A stretch of 64,000 nt of DNA from Deltaproteobacteria bacterium (GTDB lineage: Bacteria > Myxococcota_A > UBA9160 > UBA4427), in the NCBI GenBank assembly GCA_029261835.1, contig JAJDAO010000003.1:310001-374000 (forward strand), written 5' to 3'. Numbering within the stretch: the stretch's first letter is position 1; the number at the start of each line of letters is the position of its first letter. The translations under genes were made by a program, and so were the position numbers. Of the stretch, positions 1 to 8,502 are shown one piece after another. The notes beneath the pieces are model-generated. The model searched no databases. It was given only the letters and a program-made list of their open reading frames with translations, and was not told the DNA's origin.

Positions 1-614
1 GCCAGTTCCCATGCGAGGCTCTGGCGCTTCTCGAGCAGCGGAGCTTTCTGCCGCCGGCCTGCGCCGGACGCTACCGGCGTGCGGTGACGGAGCTGACCAC
101 GACTTATGACGACTGGAGCGGCGGGGTTCCGCTTCATCCCATCCACGGCGACTGCCACATGGGCAATCTGCTGCGCGGCGACGAGGGCTGGTTCTTCCTC
201 GACTTCGACGACATGCTACTGGGACCGGCGGTGCAGGATATCTGGATGCTGCTGCCGGGACGTGATCACCACGCCGCGCACCAGCGGGCGCTGCTCGTCG
301 AGGCGTATCAGGAGTTTCGGCCCTTCGACACGCGTACGCTGCGGTTGATCGAGCCGTTGCGCGCCTTTCGCTTCGTCTGCTACGCGGGCTGGATCGCCCG
401 CCGTTGGCAAGACCCCGCGTTTCCAGATGCCTTTCCGCACTTTGGCAGCGAGGAGTACTGGGAGAACGAGACACGCGATCTCGAGGAGCAGCTCGAGTTG
501 ATCCTGGCTGGCGAGGGAGCCTGGGAGGAGCCTCTCGAGACCGACGTCCGATCGGCAACGGAGCCATCGGATCAGGGCGGGCTAAGCAACAAGGACTTCT
601 TCTGGGATCTGTGA
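1..614 (+). CDS. srkA: SrkA/YihE-type stress-response Ser/Thr kinase, 3' part
   Basis: The gene enters from the left edge: the frame is open from base 3 and ends at TGA 612-614, giving about 203 C-terminal residues. A GTG at 84 is in frame, but the frame upstream continues a family-like sequence, so it is not the start. The visible part carries the kinase catalytic loop HGDCHMGN and the metal-binding DFDD, followed by GPAVQDIWML, the signature order of SrkA (YihE), an APH-fold cytoplasmic protein kinase linked to stress survival and MazF-related death pathways in E. coli. The N-lobe lies outside the window. It converges on the next gene with a stem-loop between them. Family assignment is firm; its substrates here are unknown. 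Confidence 0.85.
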   Translation, partial: QFPCEALALLEQRSFLPPACAGRYRRAVTELTTTYDDWSGGVPLHPIHGDCHMGNLLRGDEGWFFLDFDDMLLGPAVQDIWMLLPGRDHHAAHQRALLVEAYQEFRPFDTRTLRLIEPLRAFRFVCYAGWIARRWQDPAFPDAFPHFGSEEYWENETRDLEEQLELILAGEGAWEEPLETDVRSATEPSDQGGLSNKDFFWDL

Positions 615-616
615 GC

Positions 617-634
617 CGCGCCGAAGTCGGCGCG
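617..634. terminator. Stem-loop between convergent genes
   Basis: Arms CGCGCCGA and TCGGCGCG are perfect 8-bp complements separated by AG. The structure begins 3 nt after the srkA stop and ends 4 nt before the stop of the minus-strand gene at 639. There is no clear U-tract on either side, so a bidirectional terminator is inferred from position and symmetry only. Confidence 0.45.
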
Positions 635-638
635 AGAC

Positions 639-2282
639 TCAGGGGACTACGGTCACCGCATCCGGCAGCACGGTCACTTGGCCGTCCGCATTCGTGAGTT
701 CGAGATCGTAGGTTCCCGGGTAGATCTGCGGCTTGACGACTGTTGCCGTCATTTCCTGGGCGGAGACGAGTTGCTCGCCGCTGCAGTAGTAGACCCCGGC
801 ATCGCCGACCAGCCGCACTTGGGGGGTTGCGGCGAAGTTCGACCCGGTGATGGTCAACACCTCGATCCAATTGACGATTGTACTCGGCGACACGCCGTCG
901 ACCCCAGGTGGAGGCAGCAGGGCCGTCACATTCGAATCGAGGACAGCTCGATCGCGTAGATACGCGAGGTTGAGCGGACGAAAGCCGGGCATGGGCTGGC
1001 CTGCTCGGCCGGAGATGTTCGAGAAGGTAAAGGTGTTGCCCGAGTTCATCAGATAGTTCTCGCTCGGCGAGGAGCCGTCCGGCATCACGTTGTGTGAGAA
1101 TTCGACGCCGTTCTGCCCGCCATACAGCCCTACGCCCGGCGCTGCGGGTGCCACCAGGCCGAGTGCGTGACCGGTCTCATGGGCCACGATGGTGCCCAGT
1201 GCATTCGAGAAGATCCAGATGGCATTGTCGATCAGGTAGAAGCGATCCAACTCATCGGGTGACGCAGTCGCGGGATCGAAGCCGGGGTCGAGGACGATCG
1301 CATCCAGCGGATCGTCGCCAACGGCAGTGCCACCGGCTGCCGGACGCAGCGGGTCGAAGATGCTCTGGAAGAACGTGTCGAAGGAGAAGGCCAGCATCTC
1401 CCGAGCAAAGACGCCGCTCGGCGGCAGCGTGCCGCACTCCACGCTCTCTCGATTGGCGTTGTCGGGGTCGATCAGAATGCTGCCGATTGCACCGCCTCCG
1501 GTGGGGTGCGCTCCCCCGACGCAGATTCGCGTGGTGTCCGAGACCCCGGGGTCGCTCGTCGTGAAGGTCACCTGCACGGGGTCGCCACCGGTGAGGCCAT
1601 TGGGGTTGCCGTCATGGTATGCCTCGGCAACGCGATCGAGCACCGTCCCGATCACGCTGGCCCGCACCGTCGAGGAGAGGCTGGGCGCCGTGGCGGAGGC
1701 GAGGCCGAAGTGCTCGAGGTCGACGGCAAAGTCCGGACCGGGAACGGCATCCCGGTCTGCCTCGAAGTCGTACCAGATGATCTGGCCCTGACCGATTGGC
1801 GGGCTGGTGGGGAAATCGCGTATGGCGAAGTCGAGCTCGCTCGAGGATGTGGCTCCCAGGACGTCCGAGATCTCAGCCGATACGCGGTAGGTGCCCGGCA
1901 GCAGGTCTATGCCCGTCTCGATCTGACGGAAGTGTGCCACGGAGCCGTATTCGGTCGCCGTGAAGACCGATGGAACCCAGACGGGCTGCCCCGCGTAGTC
2001 CATCAGAACCACGGACAGGCTGTCGGGATCGACGCTCGCCTCTGTCAGCTGCCAGCTCACGTTGACGACGAAGTCGCTTGGCGGGACGATCAGCAACTCG
2101 TTTAGCTCGTCTGAGACGGAGTTGAGCGTGACCGACACCACTGGTCCCCCGGGCGCCGTCACCTGCGGAGCCGAGCACGGCGCGCCGAGCAGTGGGACCG
2201 CCGCAATGACGAGGACCAATACTGAACAACGCCGTCCGAAGCGCCCTCTGGCTTCGCCGGCGGTGGAGACTGCATTGTACAC
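639..2282 (-). CDS. Secreted metzincin-like protein with C-terminal IPT/TIG domain
   Basis: 547 aa from a GTG start. A basic N-terminus (GRFGRRCS) precedes a hydrophobic stretch (residues about 20-33), so export is likely; LLGAPC is not a canonical lipobox. Residues 368-372 are HETGH followed by ALGL, matching the HExxHxxG zinc-binding helix of matrixin-like metzincins. A plausible Met-turn (YLMNSG, about 410-415) follows. The usual third histidine, six residues after the second, is Ala378; His397 is the only nearby candidate. Residues about 463-547 (VDGVSPSTI, ITGSNFAATPQVRL) form an IPT/TIG immunoglobulin-like domain. It heads the distal end of a minus-strand surface-protein block with two PEP-CTERM genes directly upstream (18-bp gap). 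Family is clear at fold level; protease activity is uncertain. Confidence 0.65.
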   Translation of the reverse strand: MYNAVSTAGEARGRFGRRCSVLVLVIAAVPLLGAPCSAPQVTAPGGPVVSVTLNSVSDELNELLIVPPSDFVVNVSWQLTEASVDPDSLSVVLMDYAGQPVWVPSVFTATEYGSVAHFRQIETGIDLLPGTYRVSAEISDVLGATSSSELDFAIRDFPTSPPIGQGQIIWYDFEADRDAVPGPDFAVDLEHFGLASATAPSLSSTVRASVIGTVLDRVAEAYHDGNPNGLTGGDPVQVTFTTSDPGVSDTTRICVGGAHPTGGGAIGSILIDPDNANRESVECGTLPPSGVFAREMLAFSFDTFFQSIFDPLRPAAGGTAVGDDPLDAIVLDPGFDPATASPDELDRFYLIDNAIWIFSNALGTIVAHETGHALGLVAPAAPGVGLYGGQNGVEFSHNVMPDGSSPSENYLMNSGNTFTFSNISGRAGQPMPGFRPLNLAYLRDRAVLDSNVTALLPPPGVDGVSPSTIVNWIEVLTITGSNFAATPQVRLVGDAGVYYCSGEQLVSAQEMTATVVKPQIYPGTYDLELTNADGQVTVLPDAVTVVP

Positions 2283-2300
2283 GGCACTACACCTTGCGGT

Positions 2301-3080
2301 TCAGATCCTCCGCCTTAGGGCGATGCCCACCAAGCCCAGCGCCAGCAAAAGTCCGCTGCCGGGCTCGGGCGCCGCCACGTTGTCGGTGGTCAGGACCAAT
2401 CCAGAGGGCGCGTTGAAACTGTTCAGCTGGGCGAATACGCCGCAGGTAACCAGGGCAGTACTGCAGAGATTGGTGCCGACGACAGTTCCCACGACCGGCG
2501 TGCCGCCGAGGTGGGCAGTGCTGCCGAGCGCCGCGAGGAAGTCGCCATTGCCCAGCGCCCCACCTATGGTGAGATCCGCCGCGATCGCCCCCAGGATGAC
2601 GCTGGTGACGGAACTGATGTCCAGCGTCAGGTTGGCGTCGTAGTCACCCACGATCATTCCGATCGGCCCGCCGCCGGTTCCCACTTGGTCGATGATCGAG
2701 TAGTCCGCCAGTACCGGCTTCGAGAACTCGCCGTGTACGGTGGTGACCAGGAACATGGGAAGCGGCTCCAAGACGATTGACCCCACGACGTCGAGTTGAC
2801 TCGCGAACGTCACGTCCCCCGGGTTGATCGCGATCGAGCTCCCATCCATGAAGTTGATGGTCGAGATGTAGCTACTGATCACCAACTGTCCGAGCACGGA
2901 GTCGTACTGAAGGCCGAGTTCCTCGGGCGCGATCACGACGGATTGAATCAGGTCCGTCGGGCCGACCGTGCCAAAAGAAAACGTCGCGGCGGGTGCGGGC
3001 CGCGCTGCCAAAGACAAAAACCCGGCGGCGAGCAACAGCATCAGCAGTCGATCGGCCGTCCGGGAGGTGTCTGTTCGCAT
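2301..3080 (-). CDS. PEP-CTERM sorting-domain protein
   Basis: 259 aa from ATG at 3080, chosen because GAGG lies 9 nt upstream and a clean signal peptide follows (LLMLLLAAGFLSLAARPAPAA, split as hydrophobic core plus AxA site). The C-terminus carries AAPEPGSG, then LLLALGLVGIAL and RRRI: the Pro-Glu-Pro motif, transmembrane segment and basic tail recognised by exosortase-type processing enzymes. The mature part (about residues 30-235) is Gly/Ser/Thr/Val-rich and matches no family I know. The neighbouring gene at 3184-4038 has the same architecture, suggesting related surface or extracellular-matrix roles. No exosortase is present in this window. Confidence 0.8.
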   Translation of the reverse strand: MRTDTSRTADRLLMLLLAAGFLSLAARPAPAATFSFGTVGPTDLIQSVVIAPEELGLQYDSVLGQLVISSYISTINFMDGSSIAINPGDVTFASQLDVVGSIVLEPLPMFLVTTVHGEFSKPVLADYSIIDQVGTGGGPIGMIVGDYDANLTLDISSVTSVILGAIAADLTIGGALGNGDFLAALGSTAHLGGTPVVGTVVGTNLCSTALVTCGVFAQLNSFNAPSGLVLTTDNVAAPEPGSGLLLALGLVGIALRRRI

Positions 3081-3183
3081 CAGTTGCTGCCTCGCTGGTG
3101 ACCACGTTCGCCCAAGCACTCGGGAGCCCGCCTCAGGGTCGGCCGATCTGCGCCTTCGCATTCCGCTTCCCAGACCCCCAATT

Positions 3184-4038
3184 TCAGCGCTTCTTGCCGC
3201 CTCCCGCCAGTGCCATCCCGGCCAGACCAAGGCCGAGCAGAAGAGCCGTCGACGGCTCGGGAATCACGAAATCTCCGGACGCCACGCGGAAGATCTGTCC
3301 CTCGCCGTCGACCTCCGCCGTAAAGTCCGGCAGACCGGTTGTGAGCGCCGCGGTGATCAGCGCGTCGAAGTCCACGCCCGCGATGCCCTGCACCTGGAGC
3401 TGGATGCGGTTCGACGGGTCGGAGCCGAACAGGCTCGCGTACGCTGTGCCGTTGTCGAGTACGGCAAACCCCGCCGCCGTGACCGCCCCAACGACTGTGG
3501 ATGTGGACGTATCGTAGAACGTGGTCGCCACAAGCCCCGTCGTCGCCGTGCCCATGAAGGTGCCGGCCTGCCAGCTCGCCGCGAGCTGCGTGCTGCCGCC
3601 GTCGGCCGGGTCGGTCCAGGTGATATCCGTCCCGCCCGTGGTGCCGAACTGAATGTCCACCTGTACGAAGGTCCCGCCGACGGGGGTCGCGACGATGCTG
3701 CTCAGCAGGGCCTGTGCCTGGAGCACCAGGTCCGGCGAGAAGTTGAGCGCGCAGTTCGAGCCAGCGTCGGTCGCACAGCTCGGGTTGGCGGTGTCGTAGT
3801 AGTTGAGAACGTCGACTGCCGCCTGGAACTCGAGCAACTGCGTGGACTGCGTGAAGCTGATCTGGTCGCCTGCGGCTGCCGTGTTGTAGGCGACTCCCGG
3901 CTGGCCGCTGGCGATGGTGTGCAGCAGGTCTGTACCCGTGGGCACGTACTGGGGGACCGCAAGAGCAGGCGAGGCGATCAGCATTAGGGCGATGGCGCCC
4001 GCGAGCCAGAGCCCGAGTCGGCGAGTCGTGTCGAACAT
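3184..4038 (-). CDS. PEP-CTERM sorting-domain protein
   Basis: 284 aa; ATG at 4038 with GGAG about 8 nt upstream. Signal peptide LWLAGAIALMLIASPALA is followed by a mature domain of roughly 230 residues rich in Thr, Ala, Asp and Gly. The end is a textbook PEP-CTERM signal: VIPEPSTALLLG, hydrophobic LGLAGMALA, then GGGKKR. Cys pair NPSCATDAGSNC near residues 82-93 could form a disulfide outside the cytoplasm. It is the first gene of a likely two- or three-gene minus-strand unit ending at 639. The substrate or polymer it associates with cannot be read from the sequence. Confidence 0.82.
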   Translation of the reverse strand: MFDTTRRLGLWLAGAIALMLIASPALAVPQYVPTGTDLLHTIASGQPGVAYNTAAAGDQISFTQSTQLLEFQAAVDVLNYYDTANPSCATDAGSNCALNFSPDLVLQAQALLSSIVATPVGGTFVQVDIQFGTTGGTDITWTDPADGGSTQLAASWQAGTFMGTATTGLVATTFYDTSTSTVVGAVTAAGFAVLDNGTAYASLFGSDPSNRIQLQVQGIAGVDFDALITAALTTGLPDFTAEVDGEGQIFRVASGDFVIPEPSTALLLGLGLAGMALAGGGKKR

Positions 4039-4477
4039 CCGCGTATTCTCCTTGTCTTCCCAGTAGTTCCGAACCGGTCCGCTCAGTCGCCTTCCCCGCC
4101 GCTACCGCGCGGGGTGGCCTCGTAGATCGACCTGCGAATCAACAACCAATCCAGCAACAATCCAACGATCAAAAAGCGAATGGCCGGTCGGCTCCGTATT
4201 CCTCCGAGGCACCAGCTGAGGTTGCCTCGCTCGGGTCGGGAGATAGACCGGCCATGCGGATGCACGACGCATCCCCTTCCCGAGGTGGATCCGGTGCAAT
4301 CGTCATGCCGGTGATTTGCCGCTCGGTGTGTCTCCGGCCCGATGCAGCCAAGTCGAGTAACAACAGATACTTACATGACGATTCTTGATCTCGCGGACCT
4401 CCCGCGCCGCTCCCGGTCGACCTTCTCGGAAACGATTTTCCAAGAATGGAAGAAAAGCATTTCCACTGAGTCGATAT
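4039..4477. other. Intergenic leader of the PEP-CTERM unit
   Basis: About 440 bases between the PEP-CTERM gene at 4038 and the hairpin after the sulfatase-like gene. Short reading frames of 60-65 codons exist on the minus strand, but they lack ribosome sites, domain content or a signal peptide. The region presumably holds the promoter for the genes at 4038-2301. I could not identify a convincing -35/-10 or sigma-54 element. Confidence 0.5.
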
Positions 4478-4503
4478 GGCCACGCCGATTCTGGTGCGTG
4501 GCC
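4478..4503 (-). terminator. Stem-loop after the sulfatase-like gene
   Basis: GGCCACGC at 4478-4485 pairs perfectly with GCGTGGCC at 4496-4503 around a 10-nt loop, 14 nt beyond the minus-strand stop at 4518. A short T-rich run (TTTTC) occurs some 20 nt further on the minus strand rather than directly after the stem. It is likely a terminator or 3'-stabilising hairpin. Confidence 0.5.
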
Positions 4504-4517
4504 GGGGGCGATTCGAG

Positions 4518-5768
4518 TCAGCGGTTCGGCCTGGACAGCACGTTTCGCGCTCGCTGAGCCGCCAGCTCGGCGAGGCCTGGCGCGAGCCGCACGAATCGCG
4601 CGCCGCCGGCCGCTGGGGGGTCGTATTCGGGCAGCCGCTCGCTGTCGCGGCCCCCCGTCGGCCACAGGCGTGCCGTTCGATTGCCCGGCGCGGAGCCCGC
4701 ACGGTCGCGATCCAACGACAGAGCCATCGACACGTACTCGCTGCCCCGAATCGCGGCGATTTCGTCCGGGTGCTCGGCGAAGAGCATGCGCGTCGCCTGC
4801 TCGCCGCTGCCCGGGGGCGGGTCGTCGTGGGGTAGGAGCTCCCCCTGAAAGCTCGCTGGTCGCGCGATTCCCGCCGCTTCGAGCAGCGTCGGGGCGATGT
4901 CGATCGTGCTGACGGGAGTCGCGACGCGGCGACCAACGCTCCGCCCGGGCCCGGCGCGGGGCGGACGCCAGAGGAGCGGAACTCGGATTTGCTCCAGACC
5001 GAGCGAGTGCCCGTGCCCGTAGCGTCGCTCCGCCTCTCCGAGGGCCTGGCCGTGGATGCCGACGAGCAGGATGCCGGGGGGCATCGCCTGGGCGTCGAGG
5101 ACGGCGATCAACTGTGACAGCTTGCGGTCGAGCTGGCGAATCGCGCCTTCGTAGAGCCCGTCGTAGTCGGCTGTCGGTGCGTCTGCGACGCGGTTGGGGA
5201 AGGGGCCGTGGGGCTCGCTGTAGTGAATCCAGAGGAACCATGGCTGCGGCGCCCGCGCGATCCAGGCCAGCGCGGCTTCGCCGTGCGAGCCCGCGCCATG
5301 ACCGCTGCCCGAGCGGTCGTCGAACACTTCGAAGCCCTGCTGGAAATTGCGAGAGCGGTTCAGCTCCGGGCTGCTGACGAAGGCGGCGGTGGCGTAGCCG
5401 CGCGCCCGCAGCACCTCGGCCAGCGTCTGGCTGTCGCGGCGCAGAAAAGTCGCAGCGGAGCGCCGCACGCCGTGCTGCCACGGATAGCGCGAGGTCAGCA
5501 GCGACGCGGTCGCCGGCGCGCCGGAGGCAGAAGTCGAAAACGCCCAGACATAGCGCGCACCGGTTTCGCCGACGCCGCAAGCCTCCGCTCCCAAGTCACG
5601 TCGGCCGCCGTAGCACTCGAGCTGGTCGGCACGCAGCGCGTCGATCGTGATGAGCGCAAGATTGGGGCGCATCGTCGCGGGCACTCGACAGCCCCACACC
5701 AGGCAGCACAGCGAAAGCGTGCCGGCCAGCGCAGCGGCAAAGGGGATTGCCTTCATCTCGGGAGGCAT
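4518..5768 (-). CDS. Sulfatase-fold lipoprotein, catalytically degenerate
   Basis: 417 aa from ATG 5768 (ATG 5756 is equally possible; neither has a strong ribosome site). The hydrophobic N-terminus ends in the lipobox VWGC, so an exported lipoprotein is predicted. The body follows the alkaline-phosphatase/sulfatase fold: NLALITIDALRADQL at the first metal site, ASLLTSRYPWQHGV after the nucleophile loop, YVWAF, WIHYSEPHGPF and SLGLEQIRVPLLWRP. Key residues are changed. The C/S/T-x-P-x-R nucleophile box reads GAPAT, and the usual DHG metal motif reads IHG (GIHGQALGE). It therefore probably binds or scaffolds rather than hydrolyses sulfate or phosphate esters. It shares orientation with the LamG gene upstream (193-bp gap). 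Confidence 0.75.
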   Translation of the reverse strand: MPPEMKAIPFAAALAGTLSLCCLVWGCRVPATMRPNLALITIDALRADQLECYGGRRDLGAEACGVGETGARYVWAFSTSASGAPATASLLTSRYPWQHGVRRSAATFLRRDSQTLAEVLRARGYATAAFVSSPELNRSRNFQQGFEVFDDRSGSGHGAGSHGEAALAWIARAPQPWFLWIHYSEPHGPFPNRVADAPTADYDGLYEGAIRQLDRKLSQLIAVLDAQAMPPGILLVGIHGQALGEAERRYGHGHSLGLEQIRVPLLWRPPRAGPGRSVGRRVATPVSTIDIAPTLLEAAGIARPASFQGELLPHDDPPPGSGEQATRMLFAEHPDEIAAIRGSEYVSMALSLDRDRAGSAPGNRTARLWPTGGRDSERLPEYDPPAAGGARFVRLAPGLAELAAQRARNVLSRPNR

Positions 5769-5961
5769 AGCGAATAACACGCGCCATGCGGAGTGGGGAC
5801 GGAACGGCGTCTGTGGATCAACGACTTGCACGCTGCGGGTCGCCTCGGCGCAATCCTGTCCCCGCACCGACGCGAAGGGGCGCGGGAGGAGGCCAGAACG
5901 AAGGCAGGCATGGATCCGGAGAGGGATTCGAGTGCGCCGTCGACTTCGCCGAGCGAACCGG

Positions 5962-8268
5962 TCAGGGAACCGCCGGGGCGAGCGTCATGGCGAGGGGCTG
6001 CTCCGCCTGCACCTTCAGCCAGACGATCAAATCCGTCCCGCCGGGTGTGCGCCGGTGACCGTACCGAAATGCGGGACCGCGGGGCACGCTCGCGCCCTCC
6101 AGCTCCAGCGTGGCTCCTACGTCTCCCCACCCGCGGATGATCAGAGCCGGATTCACAGCGGGGCTCTCCGCGCTCGCGGCCAGTTGCAGGCGAATCGGCC
6201 CGCCAGCCGATCCAGCAGTGTGCGAAAGCACGTACGCCCGCTCGGCCCGGTCATAACCGTCCGTCGTGTAGTCGCCGCCGGCCAACGTCAGTGCGGGTGC
6301 GCGCAGCCACGAGCGCGCCAGTGGCACCAGCTCGGTGGCGGGCTCTTCTGTGAGGCCATGCAGCATGATCCGTGTGCGCCGGTTCGGAGTGACCTCATGA
6401 TCTTCCCACTCGAGGCCCGTGGTCACCGACGAATGGCCCACCCGATCCGCGGCCATGGCCCACCGGCCATCCGATGGAATCTGCGCCACCGGCCAGTGAT
6501 TCCACCAGGGGAAGATCGAGCGCTCCCGGATGATCTCCCCCGTGTAGGCGGCGAAGTGAGGTCCCGGAAACGCCATGCCCTTATCCAGGCCCATGGCCAC
6601 GGCCTGCATGTAGAGCTCCAGCTCCTTTTGTTGCCGCGCTTCGGGCGAAAGGCTGTTGTACTCGGCCCACAGCGCCTCCAGCTCCTCGTCGGAGAGCGTG
6701 GACCGGAGCATCAGCATCACGGGATCGCCCAAGTAGCGAAACGGCTTGTCCGACACGATCACGAAGGGCTTGGCGCGTGACTTGGTGTTGATTACCTCAA
6801 TGTTGGCCTGCGGCGGCAGCGCGATCTTCTCCGGCGGGCCGTCCGCCCACGAGTACGTGTGCGATGCACCGTCCATGTTCAGCATGGTCAAGGCAGCCGT
6901 CTCGAGGTTGTCTTCGGGCCGCGTTCCGGGCTGGTTGAGAACGATGGACTCCTGCCATTCATGTGCACCCAGCGGGTCCGTACTCCACAGCACGATCCGC
7001 CGCACGCCCACGCCATCCGGATAGATCACGTGGTATTCGTCGGTCCAGTCGCCCCAGCCGGTGAGCGGATCCACGCGGGCGAAGACGTAGCGTGTGTCGA
7101 TCAGCGCGTAGCGCCAGTGGACGACGACGCGTGCGTCGGACTGCTCGATGACACGCACGTGCGAATGGCGCGTCTGCTTGTCGGACATGGGTTCGGCGCA
7201 GCCCAGCGCGCCGTTTCCCCAGGTTTCGTTGAACTCGTTCGTGTACCAGATTCCGTTCTCCGTCACCCAGTGCGGAACGTAGCCAGTCCCGCGCCAGAAC
7301 ACGTAGCGCCACGGCATGCCGTCGAACAGCACGACGACGTCGGCTTGGTCGCCTTCCCGTCGGTGTGCGTCCCAGGTGTCGGCGAAGCGGAGGTGCGTGT
7401 AGTACGCGCCGAAAGGCGCGGGGCCGTGCGGCTCGCTCGGAAGCCGGCGGGCGGTCATCCCCGCCGCGGGCAGCGCCGAGATCGCCGCGTGGGACGCAGC
7501 GATCTCGGCGATCGGCAACGCGCGGTCGTGCACCCGCACCTCATCGAGAAAGCCGTCCAGGGAGAACTCGGCCGGGATGCTCAGACGCACGGGGTATTGG
7601 GGCGCACGCGCCTTGTGATTGCGGCCGATCTGCAGGTCGACGTCCGGTGCGAACGTGAGGGTCCCACCGGGCTCACTCGCACCCTGCTGCACACCGTTCA
7701 CGTACACGGCCAGTCCCTTGGCCGCGTCGAACGTGCCGGCGACGTGCGTCCACGTCATCAGCGGAATCGCCTCCGCCGAAGTGCTCACGCGCCACGCGCC
7801 GTCTACCGTCGCCCCCAGGCGCACGTGACCTGTTGCGTCGATGCCGAAGAAGTAGCCCGCCGTGGGATCGGGATTGGTGACGGCGGGATCGCCCGAGCCG
7901 CTCACAGCGGCGTCGGGCATGGCACATTGCGACACGATCGCGCTGGGTGCCCACGGATAAGCCTGGATAGCCACCCAGGCCTCGATCGTGAACGCCCCAC
8001 CAAGCCGCGGCGCCGCTGCCGCGGCGCGCGTAACGCACGTTGTGAGCCCGTCGAAGCGCATCGCGGCCCCGTCGACCCCGCTCACTTGCGTTCCCAGCCC
8101 GCTGACCACGTCCGCGACGTTGCCCGCGCTGTCCAGGGCCTGGCCCGCCTCGTCGCCCTCAAACCGCCACCACGCGACCGGCTCGGCACCGGCCGGCGCC
8201 GCCAAGCCAGCGACGCAGGCCACCAGCACACACGCACACAGATTCCGCCACGTCATCGCTGCATTCAT
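5962..8268 (-). CDS. Secreted LamG/concanavalin-A-like protein
   Basis: 768 aa from ATG 8268, chosen because it gives a signal peptide (NLCACVLVACVAGLAAPAGA) with cleavage near residue 28. Residues about 30-260 form a LamG/ConA-like jelly-roll: VAWWRFEGDEAGQALDSAGN, FTIEAWV, WTHVAGTF, VYVNGVQQG, DGFLDEVRVHDRAL. This is the pattern of Laminin_G_3 domains that bind glycans or decorate large extracellular enzymes. The remaining 500 residues (for example HYSPD-like dense aromatic and Trp-rich stretches, FRYGHRRTPGG near the end) match no domain I recognise and could be a second beta-rich carbohydrate-active or binding module. It sits at the upstream end of the minus-strand surface block. Function is inferred as extracellular binding. 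Confidence 0.65.
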   Translation of the reverse strand: MNAAMTWRNLCACVLVACVAGLAAPAGAEPVAWWRFEGDEAGQALDSAGNVADVVSGLGTQVSGVDGAAMRFDGLTTCVTRAAAAAPRLGGAFTIEAWVAIQAYPWAPSAIVSQCAMPDAAVSGSGDPAVTNPDPTAGYFFGIDATGHVRLGATVDGAWRVSTSAEAIPLMTWTHVAGTFDAAKGLAVYVNGVQQGASEPGGTLTFAPDVDLQIGRNHKARAPQYPVRLSIPAEFSLDGFLDEVRVHDRALPIAEIAASHAAISALPAAGMTARRLPSEPHGPAPFGAYYTHLRFADTWDAHRREGDQADVVVLFDGMPWRYVFWRGTGYVPHWVTENGIWYTNEFNETWGNGALGCAEPMSDKQTRHSHVRVIEQSDARVVVHWRYALIDTRYVFARVDPLTGWGDWTDEYHVIYPDGVGVRRIVLWSTDPLGAHEWQESIVLNQPGTRPEDNLETAALTMLNMDGASHTYSWADGPPEKIALPPQANIEVINTKSRAKPFVIVSDKPFRYLGDPVMLMLRSTLSDEELEALWAEYNSLSPEARQQKELELYMQAVAMGLDKGMAFPGPHFAAYTGEIIRERSIFPWWNHWPVAQIPSDGRWAMAADRVGHSSVTTGLEWEDHEVTPNRRTRIMLHGLTEEPATELVPLARSWLRAPALTLAGGDYTTDGYDRAERAYVLSHTAGSAGGPIRLQLAASAESPAVNPALIIRGWGDVGATLELEGASVPRGPAFRYGHRRTPGGTDLIVWLKVQAEQPLAMTLAPAVP

Positions 8269-8502
8269 CGCTCGATGATCACCCACGCGCATCTGCCCGT
8301 CCACGCAGCCGGGGAGAGGCAGCCGAAGCCAAGAGGCGTGTAGCCTGTCATCGAAGGTCACTGCGATCCCTCCGAAGTCGCTGTGTCGCAACGAGATCAA
8401 CGACAGTGGCCCTCGCCCCTTTCAGCTTCTGGACCTCTGAGCCAGAGTCTACTCTGGGGCCAGCTACAGACTGTTGCGCGCAATATGCGATGCTGAGTGG
8501 GG

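Noticed and set aside
4083-4299. Two short minus-strand frames of 60 and 65 codons
   Set aside because: Overlap each other in different frames, lack start signals and lie in the promoter region of the PEP-CTERM unit.
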